Positions 7,542-13,840 are shown, counted from the first letter of the stretch. The stretch: 16,503 nt of DNA from Minisyncoccota bacterium (GCA_022844065.1 JALHML010000001.1:1-16503); one strand, 5' to 3'. The notes: a model not told the origin generated them from the letters alone. Program-made: numbers and translations.

Positions 7542-7547
7542 TAGAAT
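7542..7547 (+). promoter_or_regulatory. -10 element of the plus-strand pilin operon
   Basis: TAGAAT ending 6 nt before the ATG at 7554. The ten bases TAGAATATAC are identical to those in front of the other pilin-pair operon (minus strand, 12579-12588), at the same distance from the start codon. Confidence 0.5.
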
Positions 7548-7553
7548 ATACAT

Positions 7554-7994
7554 ATGAATACACAGAAGGGATTTACCTTAATCGAGCTCTTGGTTGTGGT
7601 TGCAATTATCAGCTTATTAAGCTCTGTTGTCGTTGCGTCCCTTAATACCGCCCGTACTAAATCAAGAGACGCTGCGCGCGTTACCACCATAAAACAGGTG
7701 CAGAACGCGCTTGCCCTCTACTACGTTGACCGCAATGACTACCCACCCATCGCCCAAAACGAATGCGGCGGCACCGAAGGCTTCACAACAAGCAACAACG
7801 ACTTTATGGGTTCCTTGGTAAGCACGGGTTACTATCCTTCGTATCCCGTCGATCCAGGGAATCTCAACTGCGGTATGCAGTATGTTCGTGACAGTGCTAC
7901 GTCCTACCGCCTCTTCTATCGGCTTGAGGCGGGACCGGTGCCACCCGCTACCGGCTGCAACCAGCCACCAACGTGGTACTGTCTCCAGCCATAA
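7554..7994 (+). CDS. Type IV pilin-like protein, copy 1
   Basis: A 146-aa class III signal-peptide protein. The leader MNTQKG is followed by [13 protein letters not shown], with prepilin-peptidase cleavage expected after G6 and the conserved glutamate five residues into the mature protein (E11). A single N-terminal helix (about 7-55) carries the shared motif 'SLNTARTKSRDAAR' and precedes a small globular part ending in a cysteine loop, CNQPPTWYC. It would be extruded from the membrane into a pilus or competence pseudopilus. It is the first gene of a plus-strand operon, 3 nt before the small membrane protein gene. The start is fixed by the signal peptide. Whether it is a major or minor pilin cannot be told. 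Confidence 0.9.
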   Translation: MNTQKGFTLIELLVVVAIISLLSSVVVASLNTARTKSRDAARVTTIKQVQNALALYYVDRNDYPPIAQNECGGTEGFTTSNNDFMGSLVSTGYYPSYPVDPGNLNCGMQYVRDSATSYRLFYRLEAGPVPPATGCNQPPTWYCLQP

Positions 7995-7997
7995 TCT

Positions 7998-8249
7998 ATG
8001 AGCGTAACCTTTGACGAGGAGCAGCAGATAGCCAGGGTGCCGCAGACCGGCGTATCGGGCCTCTATGCGCTCGTTATTAGGTGGGGATTTGCAAAGGACG
8101 AGAAGCAGGCTGTCATTGTATTAGTAGCGATAGCAGTGGGATGCGTGCTACTCACAGGCATCGCTCTATTCAGCGGCAAGAGTACAACCACCATATCGCC
8201 CGCTGAGTACGCCGAGCGAGCACGATCGCAAGACACAGCACCCCGATAA
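7998..8249 (+). CDS. Small one-TM 'FDEE / WGFAKDEK' pilin-associated protein, copy A
   Basis: An 83-aa protein that I do not recognise as a named family. It has an N-terminal acidic motif TFDEE (4-8), a conserved LVIRWGFAKDEK (25-36), one membrane helix (about 38-59, AVIVLVAIAVGCVLLTGIALFS) and a short polar C-terminus. A paralogue lies at 12313-12576, and each copy directly precedes a pilin. The 12-residue core is identical in both copies although several codons differ, pointing to selection on the protein. It is joined on both sides by the stop-start junction TAATCTATGA and has no ribosome-binding site of its own, so it is probably translated by coupling. A role as assembly partner or membrane chaperone of the pilin is inference only. 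Confidence 0.75.
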   Translation: MSVTFDEEQQIARVPQTGVSGLYALVIRWGFAKDEKQAVIVLVAIAVGCVLLTGIALFSGKSTTTISPAEYAERARSQDTAPR

Positions 8250-8252
8250 TCT

Positions 8253-8714
8253 ATGAAGCGCGGATTCACCCTCATTGAACTCCTGGTTGTCATCGCCATC
8301 ATTGGCGTCCTCTCAAGTGTTGTCCTCGTGTCCCTTAATTCCGCTCGGGCGAAAGCAAACGATGCGAAGATACGTACTGACCTCCGACAGATATCAACGG
8401 CTCTGCAGTTCTATTTCGATAAGTACGGCACCTACCCAACAAATCCTCAGCCGTGCTGTGGGTCAACCTTTCCGAACGCCCTTACACCACTTGTAACCGA
8501 AGGGTTCATTGCCACACTACCAACGTCACCGAATCCGTCGCATCCGTATTACTACTACAACTATGGCGGTACGATCGGAGGCCTTGTGGTGAGCCAGTTT
8601 ATGGGCACCGCACCTTCAACTGGATACGCTGGCTCCTGTCGCCCGTGGGGACCCGGACAGAATTGGTGCGATACATCATCCAATACCTACTATTGTCTCT
8701 GTAACCCATACTAG
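8253..8714 (+). CDS. Type IV pilin-like protein, copy 2
   Basis: A 153-aa pilin with leader MKRG and mature start [16 protein letters not shown] (E8 is the conserved mature residue 5). The helix is followed by '[13 protein letters not shown]' and a globular domain rich in Tyr, Gly and Pro. Cysteines occur as CC (about 69-70) and in a C-terminal cluster ending CLC, which suggests a disulfide-closed end. It starts 3 nt after the small membrane protein through the TAATCTATGA junction. The closest match in the window is the pilin at 11823-12308, which follows the paralogous small membrane protein. Confidence 0.9.
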   Translation: MKRGFTLIELLVVIAIIGVLSSVVLVSLNSARAKANDAKIRTDLRQISTALQFYFDKYGTYPTNPQPCCGSTFPNALTPLVTEGFIATLPTSPNPSHPYYYYNYGGTIGGLVVSQFMGTAPSTGYAGSCRPWGPGQNWCDTSSNTYYCLCNPY

Positions 8715-8723
8715 GCCTCGTGC

Positions 8724-8729
8724 TAGACT
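8724..8729 (+). promoter_or_regulatory. Extended -10 element of the PfkB-family kinase gene
   Basis: TGC-TAGACT, ending 7 nt before the ATG at 8737 and only 9 nt after the pilin stop. It would let the kinase be transcribed separately from the pilins as a leaderless mRNA. Confidence 0.5.
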
Positions 8730-8736
8730 CTTGTTC

Positions 8737-9732
8737 ATGAGCATAGACATCCTCGCCATTGGCGACATCGTTACCGAACCATTTATTCGCCTCACAGACG
8801 CTCATGTCGAAGACATGAAGGACTCCGACACAAAGCAGTTGTGTATGCGCTTTGGGGACAAGATTCCATACGAGTATGCTGTGCTTGCGGTTGCTGTAGG
8901 GAATGCCAGCAACGCTGCAGTAGCCGCTTCCCGCCTCGGACTTTCCGCCTCCCTCCGCTCTTATGTTGGCGACGATAGGTACGGTCCTGAATGTATTGCG
9001 AAACTTGTCGAAGAAGGCGTCGATACGTCTCTTATGGTGACAGAGGCTGGCAAGGCCACAAACTATCATTACGTTCTCTGGTACGGCAGCGAGCGCACGA
9101 TCCTCGTACGGCACGAGGAATTTGCGTACACGGTGCCGGAGCTCTCTGAGAGTCCGAAGTGGTTGTATCTCTCCTCACTTTCAGACAACTCACTTCCGTA
9201 CCACGAAGCAATCCTTGAGCTTCTCAAAAAGCATCCTGATACCAAGCTCGCCTTCCAGCCAGGAACCTTCCAGATAAAGCTCGGCAAGGATGCCTTGAAG
9301 GGTCTCTATGAGCGCAGCGAGCTCTTCTTCTGCAACAAGGAAGAGGCGCAGCGCATCTTGAGTCTTCCCGAAGAAAACAATATGGGTGTCCTCCTCGAAC
9401 GATTTGCTGCACTCGGTCCAACGATTGTTGTTATTACGGACGGACGTGAAGGCGCGTATGCATTCGACGGAAAGCGGAAGATGCACGTACCTATGTATCC
9501 GGATAGCCGTGCACCCTTTGAACGCACCGGTGCAGGCGACTCGTTCGCCGCAACCGTTACCGCCGCACTCTCGCTTGGTTTGCCCCTTGAAGAAGCGCTT
9601 TTGTGGGGACCAATCAATTCGATGGCCGTGGTGCAGGAAGTGGGTGCACAAAAAGGCCTTCTCACACGTGAGAAACTTGAAGAATATCTGCGCGTTGCTC
9701 CTCCCGAGTACAAAATCGCAGACCTCGTCTAA
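8737..9732 (+). CDS. PfkB-family carbohydrate kinase
   Basis: A 331-aa ribokinase-fold kinase. The N-terminal strand MSIDILAIGDIVTE and 'VGNASNAAVAASRLG' (54-68) correspond to the substrate-binding Gly-Asn region of PfkB proteins. 'VGDDRYG' lies near residue 77. The anion-hole/catalytic motif is 'RTGAGDSFAA' (263-272), with D268 as catalytic base; 'NKEEAQRIL' (200-208) fits the conserved NxxE region. It would phosphorylate a sugar or nucleoside with ATP; the substrate cannot be read from the sequence. An upstream in-frame TTG (8731) is possible, but the ATG at 8737 is better placed behind the -10. It follows the pilin operon and is closed by a bidirectional terminator. No PfkA is seen in the window, so a role in feeding sugar phosphates into the neighbouring pentose-phosphate enzymes is plausible. 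Confidence 0.88.
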   Translation: MSIDILAIGDIVTEPFIRLTDAHVEDMKDSDTKQLCMRFGDKIPYEYAVLAVAVGNASNAAVAASRLGLSASLRSYVGDDRYGPECIAKLVEEGVDTSLMVTEAGKATNYHYVLWYGSERTILVRHEEFAYTVPELSESPKWLYLSSLSDNSLPYHEAILELLKKHPDTKLAFQPGTFQIKLGKDALKGLYERSELFFCNKEEAQRILSLPEENNMGVLLERFAALGPTIVVITDGREGAYAFDGKRKMHVPMYPDSRAPFERTGAGDSFAATVTAALSLGLPLEEALLWGPINSMAVVQEVGAQKGLLTREKLEEYLRVAPPEYKIADLV

Positions 9733-9733
9733 C

Positions 9734-9764
9734 AACAAGCCCCGCTGTAAGCGGGGTTTTTGTT
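9734..9764. terminator. Bidirectional rho-independent terminator
   Basis: CCCCGC (9740-9745) pairs with GCGGGG (9751-9756), loop TGTAA, extended by A/T pairs, and is followed on the plus strand by TTTTTGTT. It lies between the convergent kinase gene and the small membrane protein gene (its stop is at 9763-9765) and can serve both. This is the only hairpin in the window with a classical U-run. Confidence 0.85.
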
Positions 9765-9957
9765 ATTCCACAGGACTTGGTGTGGGAACATTATATCCTT
9801 TCTCAAAGTCCGCATCAGCCGCGAACGGATTAAACGGCTCCTGTTCATACGCATCGTTGCTTAAGTTAGCAGCATCGATAATGAGAGCGATAGCACCAAG
9901 TGCGAGCACGACAATAAGGACTATGGCTGCGTAGGACGTGAGCTTCTTCCCCTTCAT
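9763..9957 (-). CDS. Hypothetical small one-TM protein
   Basis: A 64-aa protein without recognised family. It starts MKGKK, has one membrane helix at about 7-29 (TSYAAIVLIVVLALGAIALIIDA), and then an acidic, aromatic-containing tail (DAYEQEPFNPFAADADFEKGY) ending in TPSPVE. The positive N-terminus suggests the tail is outside the cytoplasm. It is preceded by a TATACT box 9 nt before the ATG, lies directly after the transketolase C-terminal subunit gene, and ends in a shared terminator. The well-formed promoter, terminator and TM segment support a real gene. Function unknown. Confidence 0.65.
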   Translation of the reverse strand: MKGKKLTSYAAIVLIVVLALGAIALIIDAANLSNDAYEQEPFNPFAADADFEKGYNVPTPSPVE

Positions 9958-9964
9958 ATAAATA

Positions 9965-10954
9965 TCAGTATATACCCAAGGACGTGCGTACCGCTGCCGC
10001 TATTCCTGAAGCCTGGAGGCCATAGTGTTTGAGTAACTCTTCCGGCTCTCCCGACTGCCCAAACACGTCCTTCATTCCAAGACGCGTTACGGGGACTGGA
10101 TACCGCTCGGAAAGAAATTCAGCAATCGCACTCCCAAATCCACCTGCTACCTGATGCTCTTCTATCGTTATGACGCGTCCAGCGCGCCGTGCCGCCTCTT
10201 CAACCTTTTCTTCGTCGAGCGGCTTAACCGAAGGCACATGGAGGACCGTTACTTCAATGTTGTCGGACGCTAGGGCGCGTGCGGCAAGCAACGCTTCGTA
10301 TGAAAGAGCCCCGGTACTCATGAGTGCAACCTTAGGCTTTGCACTCTCCCAAAGCACGAGAGCCTTCCCAATCTCAAAAGGGGTGTCAGTTGTTGTAAAT
10401 ACCGGCGTAGGTGCGCGCCCGAAGCGCAGATAGGTTGGTGTCTTTGATTCTGCAGCAGCCATAGTTGCCTTCCTTGCTTCCTCTGCGTCTCCCGGAACAA
10501 TTACGTTCATACCGGGCAGCATACGCATCATGCCAATGTCCTCGAGCATCTGATGGGTTGCACCGTCCGGACCCACCGACACCCCTGCATGCATACCGCA
10601 CACAACAACCGGCTGCTGATTAAGTGCAATGGTTGTGCGGATCTGTTCGTAGTTACGTCCCGGACTGAATGCGGCGTAGCTCGCAATGAACGGACGCTTT
10701 CCAACCGCTGCCATACCGGCCGCTACGGTTGCCATGTTTTGTTCTGCAACACCGACCTCAATGAAGCGGTCAGGGAATTCGTTCTCGAACCATTCAGCAC
10801 GAGTACTCTCTTTAAGATCCGCACAGAGCACCACAACGTTCGGGTCCTTCTTTCCCGCCTCAACAGCACCGAGACCAAAGCCGTCACGGGTCGCTTTCTT
10901 CTCGATATCCTTCGAGAAGACATTGGTATTGAGTTGTGCGTTTTTGTTAAGCAT
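9965..10954 (-). CDS. tktC: Transketolase, C-terminal subunit
   Basis: A 329-aa subunit holding the pyrimidine-binding and C-terminal transketolase domains. The catalytic glutamate that activates thiamine diphosphate is probably E71 in 'VGVAEQNMA'. 'VGPDGATHQMLED' (127-139) contains the conserved substrate-pocket histidine, and 'EEHQVAGGFGSAIAE' (265-279) marks the C-terminal domain. With the adjacent N-terminal subunit it would make an alpha2beta2 transketolase that moves two-carbon units between ketose and aldose phosphates. Split transketolases are usual in archaea and in many reduced bacteria. The ATG at 10954 overlaps the end of the N-terminal subunit gene by 8 nt, implying coupled, equimolar synthesis. 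The gene ends in TGA. Confidence 0.93.
   Translation of the reverse strand: MLNKNAQLNTNVFSKDIEKKATRDGFGLGAVEAGKKDPNVVVLCADLKESTRAEWFENEFPDRFIEVGVAEQNMATVAAGMAAVGKRPFIASYAAFSPGRNYEQIRTTIALNQQPVVVCGMHAGVSVGPDGATHQMLEDIGMMRMLPGMNVIVPGDAEEARKATMAAAESKTPTYLRFGRAPTPVFTTTDTPFEIGKALVLWESAKPKVALMSTGALSYEALLAARALASDNIEVTVLHVPSVKPLDEEKVEEAARRAGRVITIEEHQVAGGFGSAIAEFLSERYPVPVTRLGMKDVFGQSGEPEELLKHYGLQASGIAAAVRTSLGIY
9967..9972 (-). promoter_or_regulatory. -10 element of the small membrane protein gene at 9763-9957
   Basis: TATACT on the minus strand, ending 9 nt before the ATG at 9957 and lying at the 3' end of tktC. No clear -35. Confidence 0.5.
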
Positions 10955-11804
10955 ATTCGTTCGGTACCCTTCCAGCTCCGTTGCGGAGCTCTTTCATGAA
11001 TCGGGCCCCCTCTTCTTTGGTGGGCCACTTCCCGTGCCATTTGTAATCGTATTCAATCTCAGGAACGCCCTTGCCTGGAATCGTGTGGGCGATGATGAGG
11101 GTTGGCTTCTCTGGAATCGCGCGTGCATGGTCACACGCATCAACGAATGCTTCTATGTTATGCCCGTCTATTTCCATCACGTGCCATCCGAACGCTTCGT
11201 ACTTTTCCTTGAGGGAATTAAGCGGCATTACGTCCTCGGTCATACCATCTATCTGGATGTTGTTGCGGTCCATAACGGCCGTTAGGTTGCCGAGCTCATA
11301 TTTGGACGCAAACATAACCGCTTCCCAGGTGTTGCCCTCCTGCTGTTCCCCGTCCGACATCATGACAAAGGTACGGTTCTTCTTCCCGTCCATCTTAAGT
11401 GCAAGCGCAATACCTGCCGCTTGTGAGAGTCCGCTTCCAAGAGGCCCTGAGGTTGTCTCAAGTCCTGGAAGACGATCTCGTTCGGGGTGTCCCTGAAGCC
11501 TTGAACCAAATTTGCGAAGCGTAAGGCATTCTTCAACCGGGAAATACCCTGCATGTGCCATGGCGGAGTAGCGGACCGGCACCGTGTGTCCGTTCGAGAG
11601 AATCAATCGATCACGCTCTTCCCAATCAGGATTCTTTGGATCGTGTTTGAGTATATGGAAATAGAATGCCGCGAAGAGATCACTCATGCCTAGTGGACCC
11701 GCCGTGTGTCCGCTTCCGGCTTGTACAAGCATGTCGAGAATAGTCTCGCGGATTGCTTCCGCATGAGTCTCAATATTTTTAATCTCAATGTCAGTGAGCG
11801 CCAT
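10947..11804 (-). CDS. tktN: Transketolase, N-terminal (thiamine diphosphate-binding) subunit
   Basis: A 285-aa subunit with the thiamine diphosphate-binding half of transketolase. 'GSGHTAGPLGMSDL' (30-43) and 'NGHTVPVRYS' (71-80) provide the substrate and cofactor histidines; 'QGHPER' (104-109) is conserved. The ThDP-Mg motif begins 'SDGEQQEGNTWEA' (150-162) and ends at N181-N182 about 30 residues later, the usual spacing; the first Gly of the GDG signature is Ser here. It acts in the non-oxidative pentose phosphate pathway together with RpiB and Rpe-like protein encoded about 2 kb upstream. The ATG at 11804 lies 18 nt after the pilin stop and 7 nt after a TATCGT box; AAGGGG in this gap could instead serve as a weak Shine-Dalgarno. 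Confidence 0.93.
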   Translation of the reverse strand: MALTDIEIKNIETHAEAIRETILDMLVQAGSGHTAGPLGMSDLFAAFYFHILKHDPKNPDWEERDRLILSNGHTVPVRYSAMAHAGYFPVEECLTLRKFGSRLQGHPERDRLPGLETTSGPLGSGLSQAAGIALALKMDGKKNRTFVMMSDGEQQEGNTWEAVMFASKYELGNLTAVMDRNNIQIDGMTEDVMPLNSLKEKYEAFGWHVMEIDGHNIEAFVDACDHARAIPEKPTLIIAHTIPGKGVPEIEYDYKWHGKWPTKEEGARFMKELRNGAGRVPNEYA

Positions 11805-11811
11805 GCCCCTT

Positions 11812-11817
11812 ACGATA
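11812..11817 (-). promoter_or_regulatory. -10 element of the transketolase operon
   Basis: TATCGT on the minus strand with TGA before it, ending 7 nt before the ATG at 11804. The purine run AAGGGG between the two makes a Shine-Dalgarno reading possible as well. Confidence 0.35.
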
Positions 11818-11822
11818 TCATG

Positions 11823-12308
11823 CTAGTTGGCCGAAGACTTTGAGTATAGGTTTCCTCCCCACCACGGACAGGTGTTCGTGGTGCCATCAAGCCACACGGC
11901 AGGAACACCTGAGCCGCACGTACCCTGCGGATTCTCCATAGAGGTCCCGAGAAAATATGCTGATCCGGTTGAGTAGTAATGAAATGGAACGAGACCGCTT
12001 GAGGCGTACGGAGTGAGATCATGTGGCTGTGGATTGAGGTAGGTCTGTAGCCCTGGTATCCAGTTCGCCTGCTGCGTATCCACACACCACCCATCCGATC
12101 GACAGCCTGCGCTTGGTGGATAGGAACCGTTGGCGTCGTAATAGAATGCGAGCGCAAGAACTATTTGATTCATCGCTGCCTTTCGGCTCGCGTCCCTCGC
12201 CCGGCTACGTGCGGTATTCAAGGACGCGAGCACTACCGACGAGAGCATACCGATGATGGCAATCACCACGAGGAGCTCTATGAGGGTAAATCCGCGCTTG
12301 TTCTTCAT
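11823..12308 (-). CDS. Type IV pilin-like protein, copy 3
   Basis: A 161-aa pilin with leader MKNKRG and mature [21 protein letters not shown] (E11 is the conserved mature residue 5), then 'SLNTARSRARDASRK', a helix into 'ALAFYYDANGSYPPSAGC', and a globular domain with cysteine pairs near residues 75/81 and 139/152. The reading frame is open much further upstream (to 12482), but that part overlaps the small membrane protein gene in another frame; the class III signal peptide fixes the start at 12308. It lies 4 nt after the stop of small membrane protein copy B, mirroring the plus-strand pair. The divergent C-terminal domain suggests a different pilin subunit or altered surface properties. Confidence 0.9.
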   Translation of the reverse strand: MKNKRGFTLIELLVVIAIIGMLSSVVLASLNTARSRARDASRKAAMNQIVLALAFYYDANGSYPPSAGCRSDGWCVDTQQANWIPGLQTYLNPQPHDLTPYASSGLVPFHYYSTGSAYFLGTSMENPQGTCGSGVPAVWLDGTTNTCPWWGGNLYSKSSAN

Positions 12309-12312
12309 AGGT

Positions 12313-12576
12313 CTATCGTGGAAGCGGTTCAACGAATCCGTTCTTCGCCCGTAGCTCGTCGGGTGTGTACTGCTTATTCTTGCTGCCCCCAAAAAGTGAG
12401 GCAAGTGCGAAAACCATAATAAGGAACGCAATCCCCGCAACCGCAAGGAGCACATATTCCGCATTCTTCTCGTCTTTCGCAAACCCCCACCGTATAACGA
12501 GTCGTACGAGCGCGGGCGACTGCGTAAGAGACGGCGCAGAAGCTATTGGCTCTTCGTCAAAGGATACATCTGCCAT
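12313..12576 (-). CDS. Small one-TM 'FDEE / WGFAKDEK' pilin-associated protein, copy B
   Basis: An 87-aa paralogue of the protein at 7998-8249. It shares SFDEE (5-9) and LVIRWGFAKDEK (26-37), followed by a membrane helix (about 41-62, VLLAVAGIAFLIMVFALASLF) and a polar tail with 'YTPDELRAKNGF'; copy A has 'ISPAEYAERA' at the same place. The region between the FDEE and WGFAKDEK motifs and the C-terminus have diverged. The ATG at 12576 lies 6 nt after TAGAAT. It is followed after 4 nt by a pilin gene, the same order as copy A. No known domain is recognised; a role in pilin insertion or assembly is only an inference from context. Confidence 0.78.
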   Translation of the reverse strand: MADVSFDEEPIASAPSLTQSPALVRLVIRWGFAKDEKNAEYVLLAVAGIAFLIMVFALASLFGGSKNKQYTPDELRAKNGFVEPLPR

Positions 12577-12582
12577 GGGTAT

Positions 12583-12588
12583 ATTCTA
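12583..12588 (-). promoter_or_regulatory. -10 element of the minus-strand pilin-pair operon
   Basis: TAGAAT on the minus strand, ending 6 nt before the ATG at 12576, in the 21-nt gap after the Rpe-like gene. It shares TAGAATATAC with the promoter at 7542. Confidence 0.5.
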
Positions 12589-12597
12589 GCGTACAAA

Positions 12598-13320
12598 CTA
12601 TTCGTAGAGACCGTGCCGTTCCGTGAGCTCATTAAATTCCTGATACCGACTCCCGAGGTCTGGAGCTTTCCAGAGCGCGGACCCAACAACAAGCCGCTTC
12701 ACACCAGCATCAAGCAACTTCGGCGCATTCTCAAGCGTAACCCCGCCGTCCACTTGTATCTCTATGGTTGGATAGCGCTTCCGAAAGAGTGCGATCTTTG
12801 CTAAGACACGCGTATCAAATGGCTCTCCCATATGTCCAATCTTTCGTATACCCATGAACTGCACGTAATCAATCTTCTTCAAGTGCGGCTCAATGAGCGC
12901 AAGATCAGTCTCAATCCCTATAGAAATACCAAGTGCAAGGAGTCCCGGCGTAAACTCTGCATCGTGCCCGTACGTACTATGCGTACTGGAAAGGAATCTC
13001 GGAATATAGCGCGTGCTCTCGCTATGCACCGTGAGTCTCGATGCTCCAAGTCCAATCCATGCACCAGCGGCACCCTCTGGGTCCGCACTCATAAGGTCAA
13101 TCTCGAATGTAAACTCCCCTGCGTACGGTAACAGCTCGCCATCTGAAAGCATCTGCTCCGGCTCGTTAGGGTCGGTACTGTAGGGCCAACTCGGTGGACC
13201 TGCAAACACGCCGTCCACAATATCAATCTGCACCTCTTCGCATACCCCAGAGAGCTGGGAAAGCTTTTCTTCGAGGTCTTTCCGTGAGGTCGGGATAACA
13301 GCTGGAACGATGATTCCCAT
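12598..13320 (-). CDS. Ribulose-phosphate 3-epimerase-like protein (divergent)
   Basis: A 240-aa TIM-barrel protein of the Rpe superfamily. Recognisable elements are 'VQIDIVDGVF' (30-39, Rpe: HxDVMDGxF), 'FEIDLM' (72-77, Rpe: FDVHLM), 'LTVHSES' (96-102) and 'IEIQVDGGV' (186-194). The two catalytic aspartates (D33 and D191) are kept. The two metal-binding histidines are replaced by Q31 and D75, and the usual MSVNPGFGGQ phosphate loop is replaced by 'VQFMGIRKIGHMGEP' (153-167). It may therefore be an epimerase with a modified metal site or a relative with another sugar-phosphate substrate. The long upstream extension of the frame (to 13650) overlaps rpiB; the ATG at 13320 fits the first barrel strand and follows TATACT by 6 nt. 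It lies 31 nt after rpiB. Confidence 0.75.
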   Translation of the reverse strand: MGIIVPAVIPTSRKDLEEKLSQLSGVCEEVQIDIVDGVFAGPPSWPYSTDPNEPEQMLSDGELLPYAGEFTFEIDLMSADPEGAAGAWIGLGASRLTVHSESTRYIPRFLSSTHSTYGHDAEFTPGLLALGISIGIETDLALIEPHLKKIDYVQFMGIRKIGHMGEPFDTRVLAKIALFRKRYPTIEIQVDGGVTLENAPKLLDAGVKRLVVGSALWKAPDLGSRYQEFNELTERHGLYE

Positions 13321-13326
13321 CCCTTT

Positions 13327-13332
13327 AGTATA
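13327..13332 (-). promoter_or_regulatory. -10 element of the Rpe-like gene
   Basis: TATACT on the minus strand, ending 6 nt before the ATG at 13320. AAAGGG fills the gap but touches the start codon, too close to act as a normal Shine-Dalgarno. Confidence 0.5.
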
Positions 13333-13351
13333 CCGTCTGGAGGACCTGGTA

Positions 13352-13840
13352 TCAGCCGAGTTTCTTGATGCGACGTACATGCCGTTCCTCACCGGTGAAT
13401 GGTGCTTCGAGGAAAATGCGCACCGCTTCCTTTGCATCCTCTTCGGTAAGGAAACGAGCAGCGAGGGAGAGCACATTCGCGTCATTATGCTCGCGCGAAA
13501 GACGCACGATATCGTACCCGTCGAGCGCTGGTGCGCCTGCCGCATCAATAGCACCTGTTGCATGCGCCTGTCCGTAATAGAGGGCACACCGAACACCCGG
13601 CACACGATTGGCGGCCATTGCTTCTCCTTGCCCCGATCCACCAATAACAATACCGAGCGTACCCGGAGTAGCTACCACTTTCTTTGCGCACGGCACCACG
13701 TAGTCTGGATAATCGTCGTCGCCCTCAAGCGTAGCTGCGCCAAGATCTTCTACCTCATACATGAGCGCATCGCGCAGATACTCGGTGAGTACACGCTTGA
13801 GGATAAATCCGGTGTGGTCTGCAGCGATGAATATCTTCAT
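13352..13840 (-). CDS. rpiB: Ribose-5-phosphate isomerase B
   Basis: A 162-aa RpiB/LacAB-family isomerase that interconverts ribose 5-phosphate and ribulose 5-phosphate. Motifs: 'AADHTG' (6-11), 'DDDYPDYV' (41-48), 'GIVIGGSGQGEAMAANRVPGVRCA' (63-86) and 'REHNDANVL' (116-124). The E. coli-type catalytic cysteine (ICGTG) is absent; instead there is GGSGxGE, as in the actinobacterial RpiB whose base is a glutamate (Glu75 in M. tuberculosis), here probably E73. The ATG at 13840 follows the GAPDH stop by 3 nt through the TAATCTATGA junction, so the two genes are very likely co-transcribed and translationally coupled. It ends in TGA. Confidence 0.93.
   Translation of the reverse strand: MKIFIAADHTGFILKRVLTEYLRDALMYEVEDLGAATLEGDDDYPDYVVPCAKKVVATPGTLGIVIGGSGQGEAMAANRVPGVRCALYYGQAHATGAIDAAGAPALDGYDIVRLSREHNDANVLSLAARFLTEEDAKEAVRIFLEAPFTGEERHVRRIKKLG

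Larger units (their letters stand above)
7998..8714 (+). repeat. 'Small TM protein + pilin' pair, plus-strand copy
   Basis: Paralogous with 11823-12576 in gene order and protein sequence. The most similar DNA is the segment coding for LVIRWGFAKDEK (8069-8104) and the pilin signal region. The two pairs point towards each other and enclose the kinase, the small membrane protein and the transketolase genes. Confidence 0.65.
11823..12576 (-). repeat. 'Small TM protein + pilin' pair, minus-strand copy
   Basis: Second, inverted copy of the pair at 7998-8714. The signal-peptide helix and small-protein core are conserved; the pilin globular domains differ almost completely. Confidence 0.65.

Noticed and set aside
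6949..7557. Plus-strand frame of 202 codons
   Set aside because: It lies antisense to the well-supported aldolase gene, shows no family motif, and has the composition expected of a complement frame.
12309..12482. N-terminal extension of the pilin 3 frame
   Set aside because: It overlaps small TM protein copy B; a class III signal peptide must be near the N-terminus, which fixes the start at 12308.
149..13354. UGA recoding to glycine as in Gracilibacteria/Absconditabacteria
   Set aside because: UGA ends gtrA-like, tktC and rpiB at positions fitting the family lengths, and no in-frame UGA occurs inside conserved genes.
13321..13650. N-terminal extension of the Rpe-like frame
   Set aside because: It overlaps nearly all of the 3' half of rpiB in another frame and is not Rpe-like; the ATG at 13320 begins exactly at the first barrel strand.
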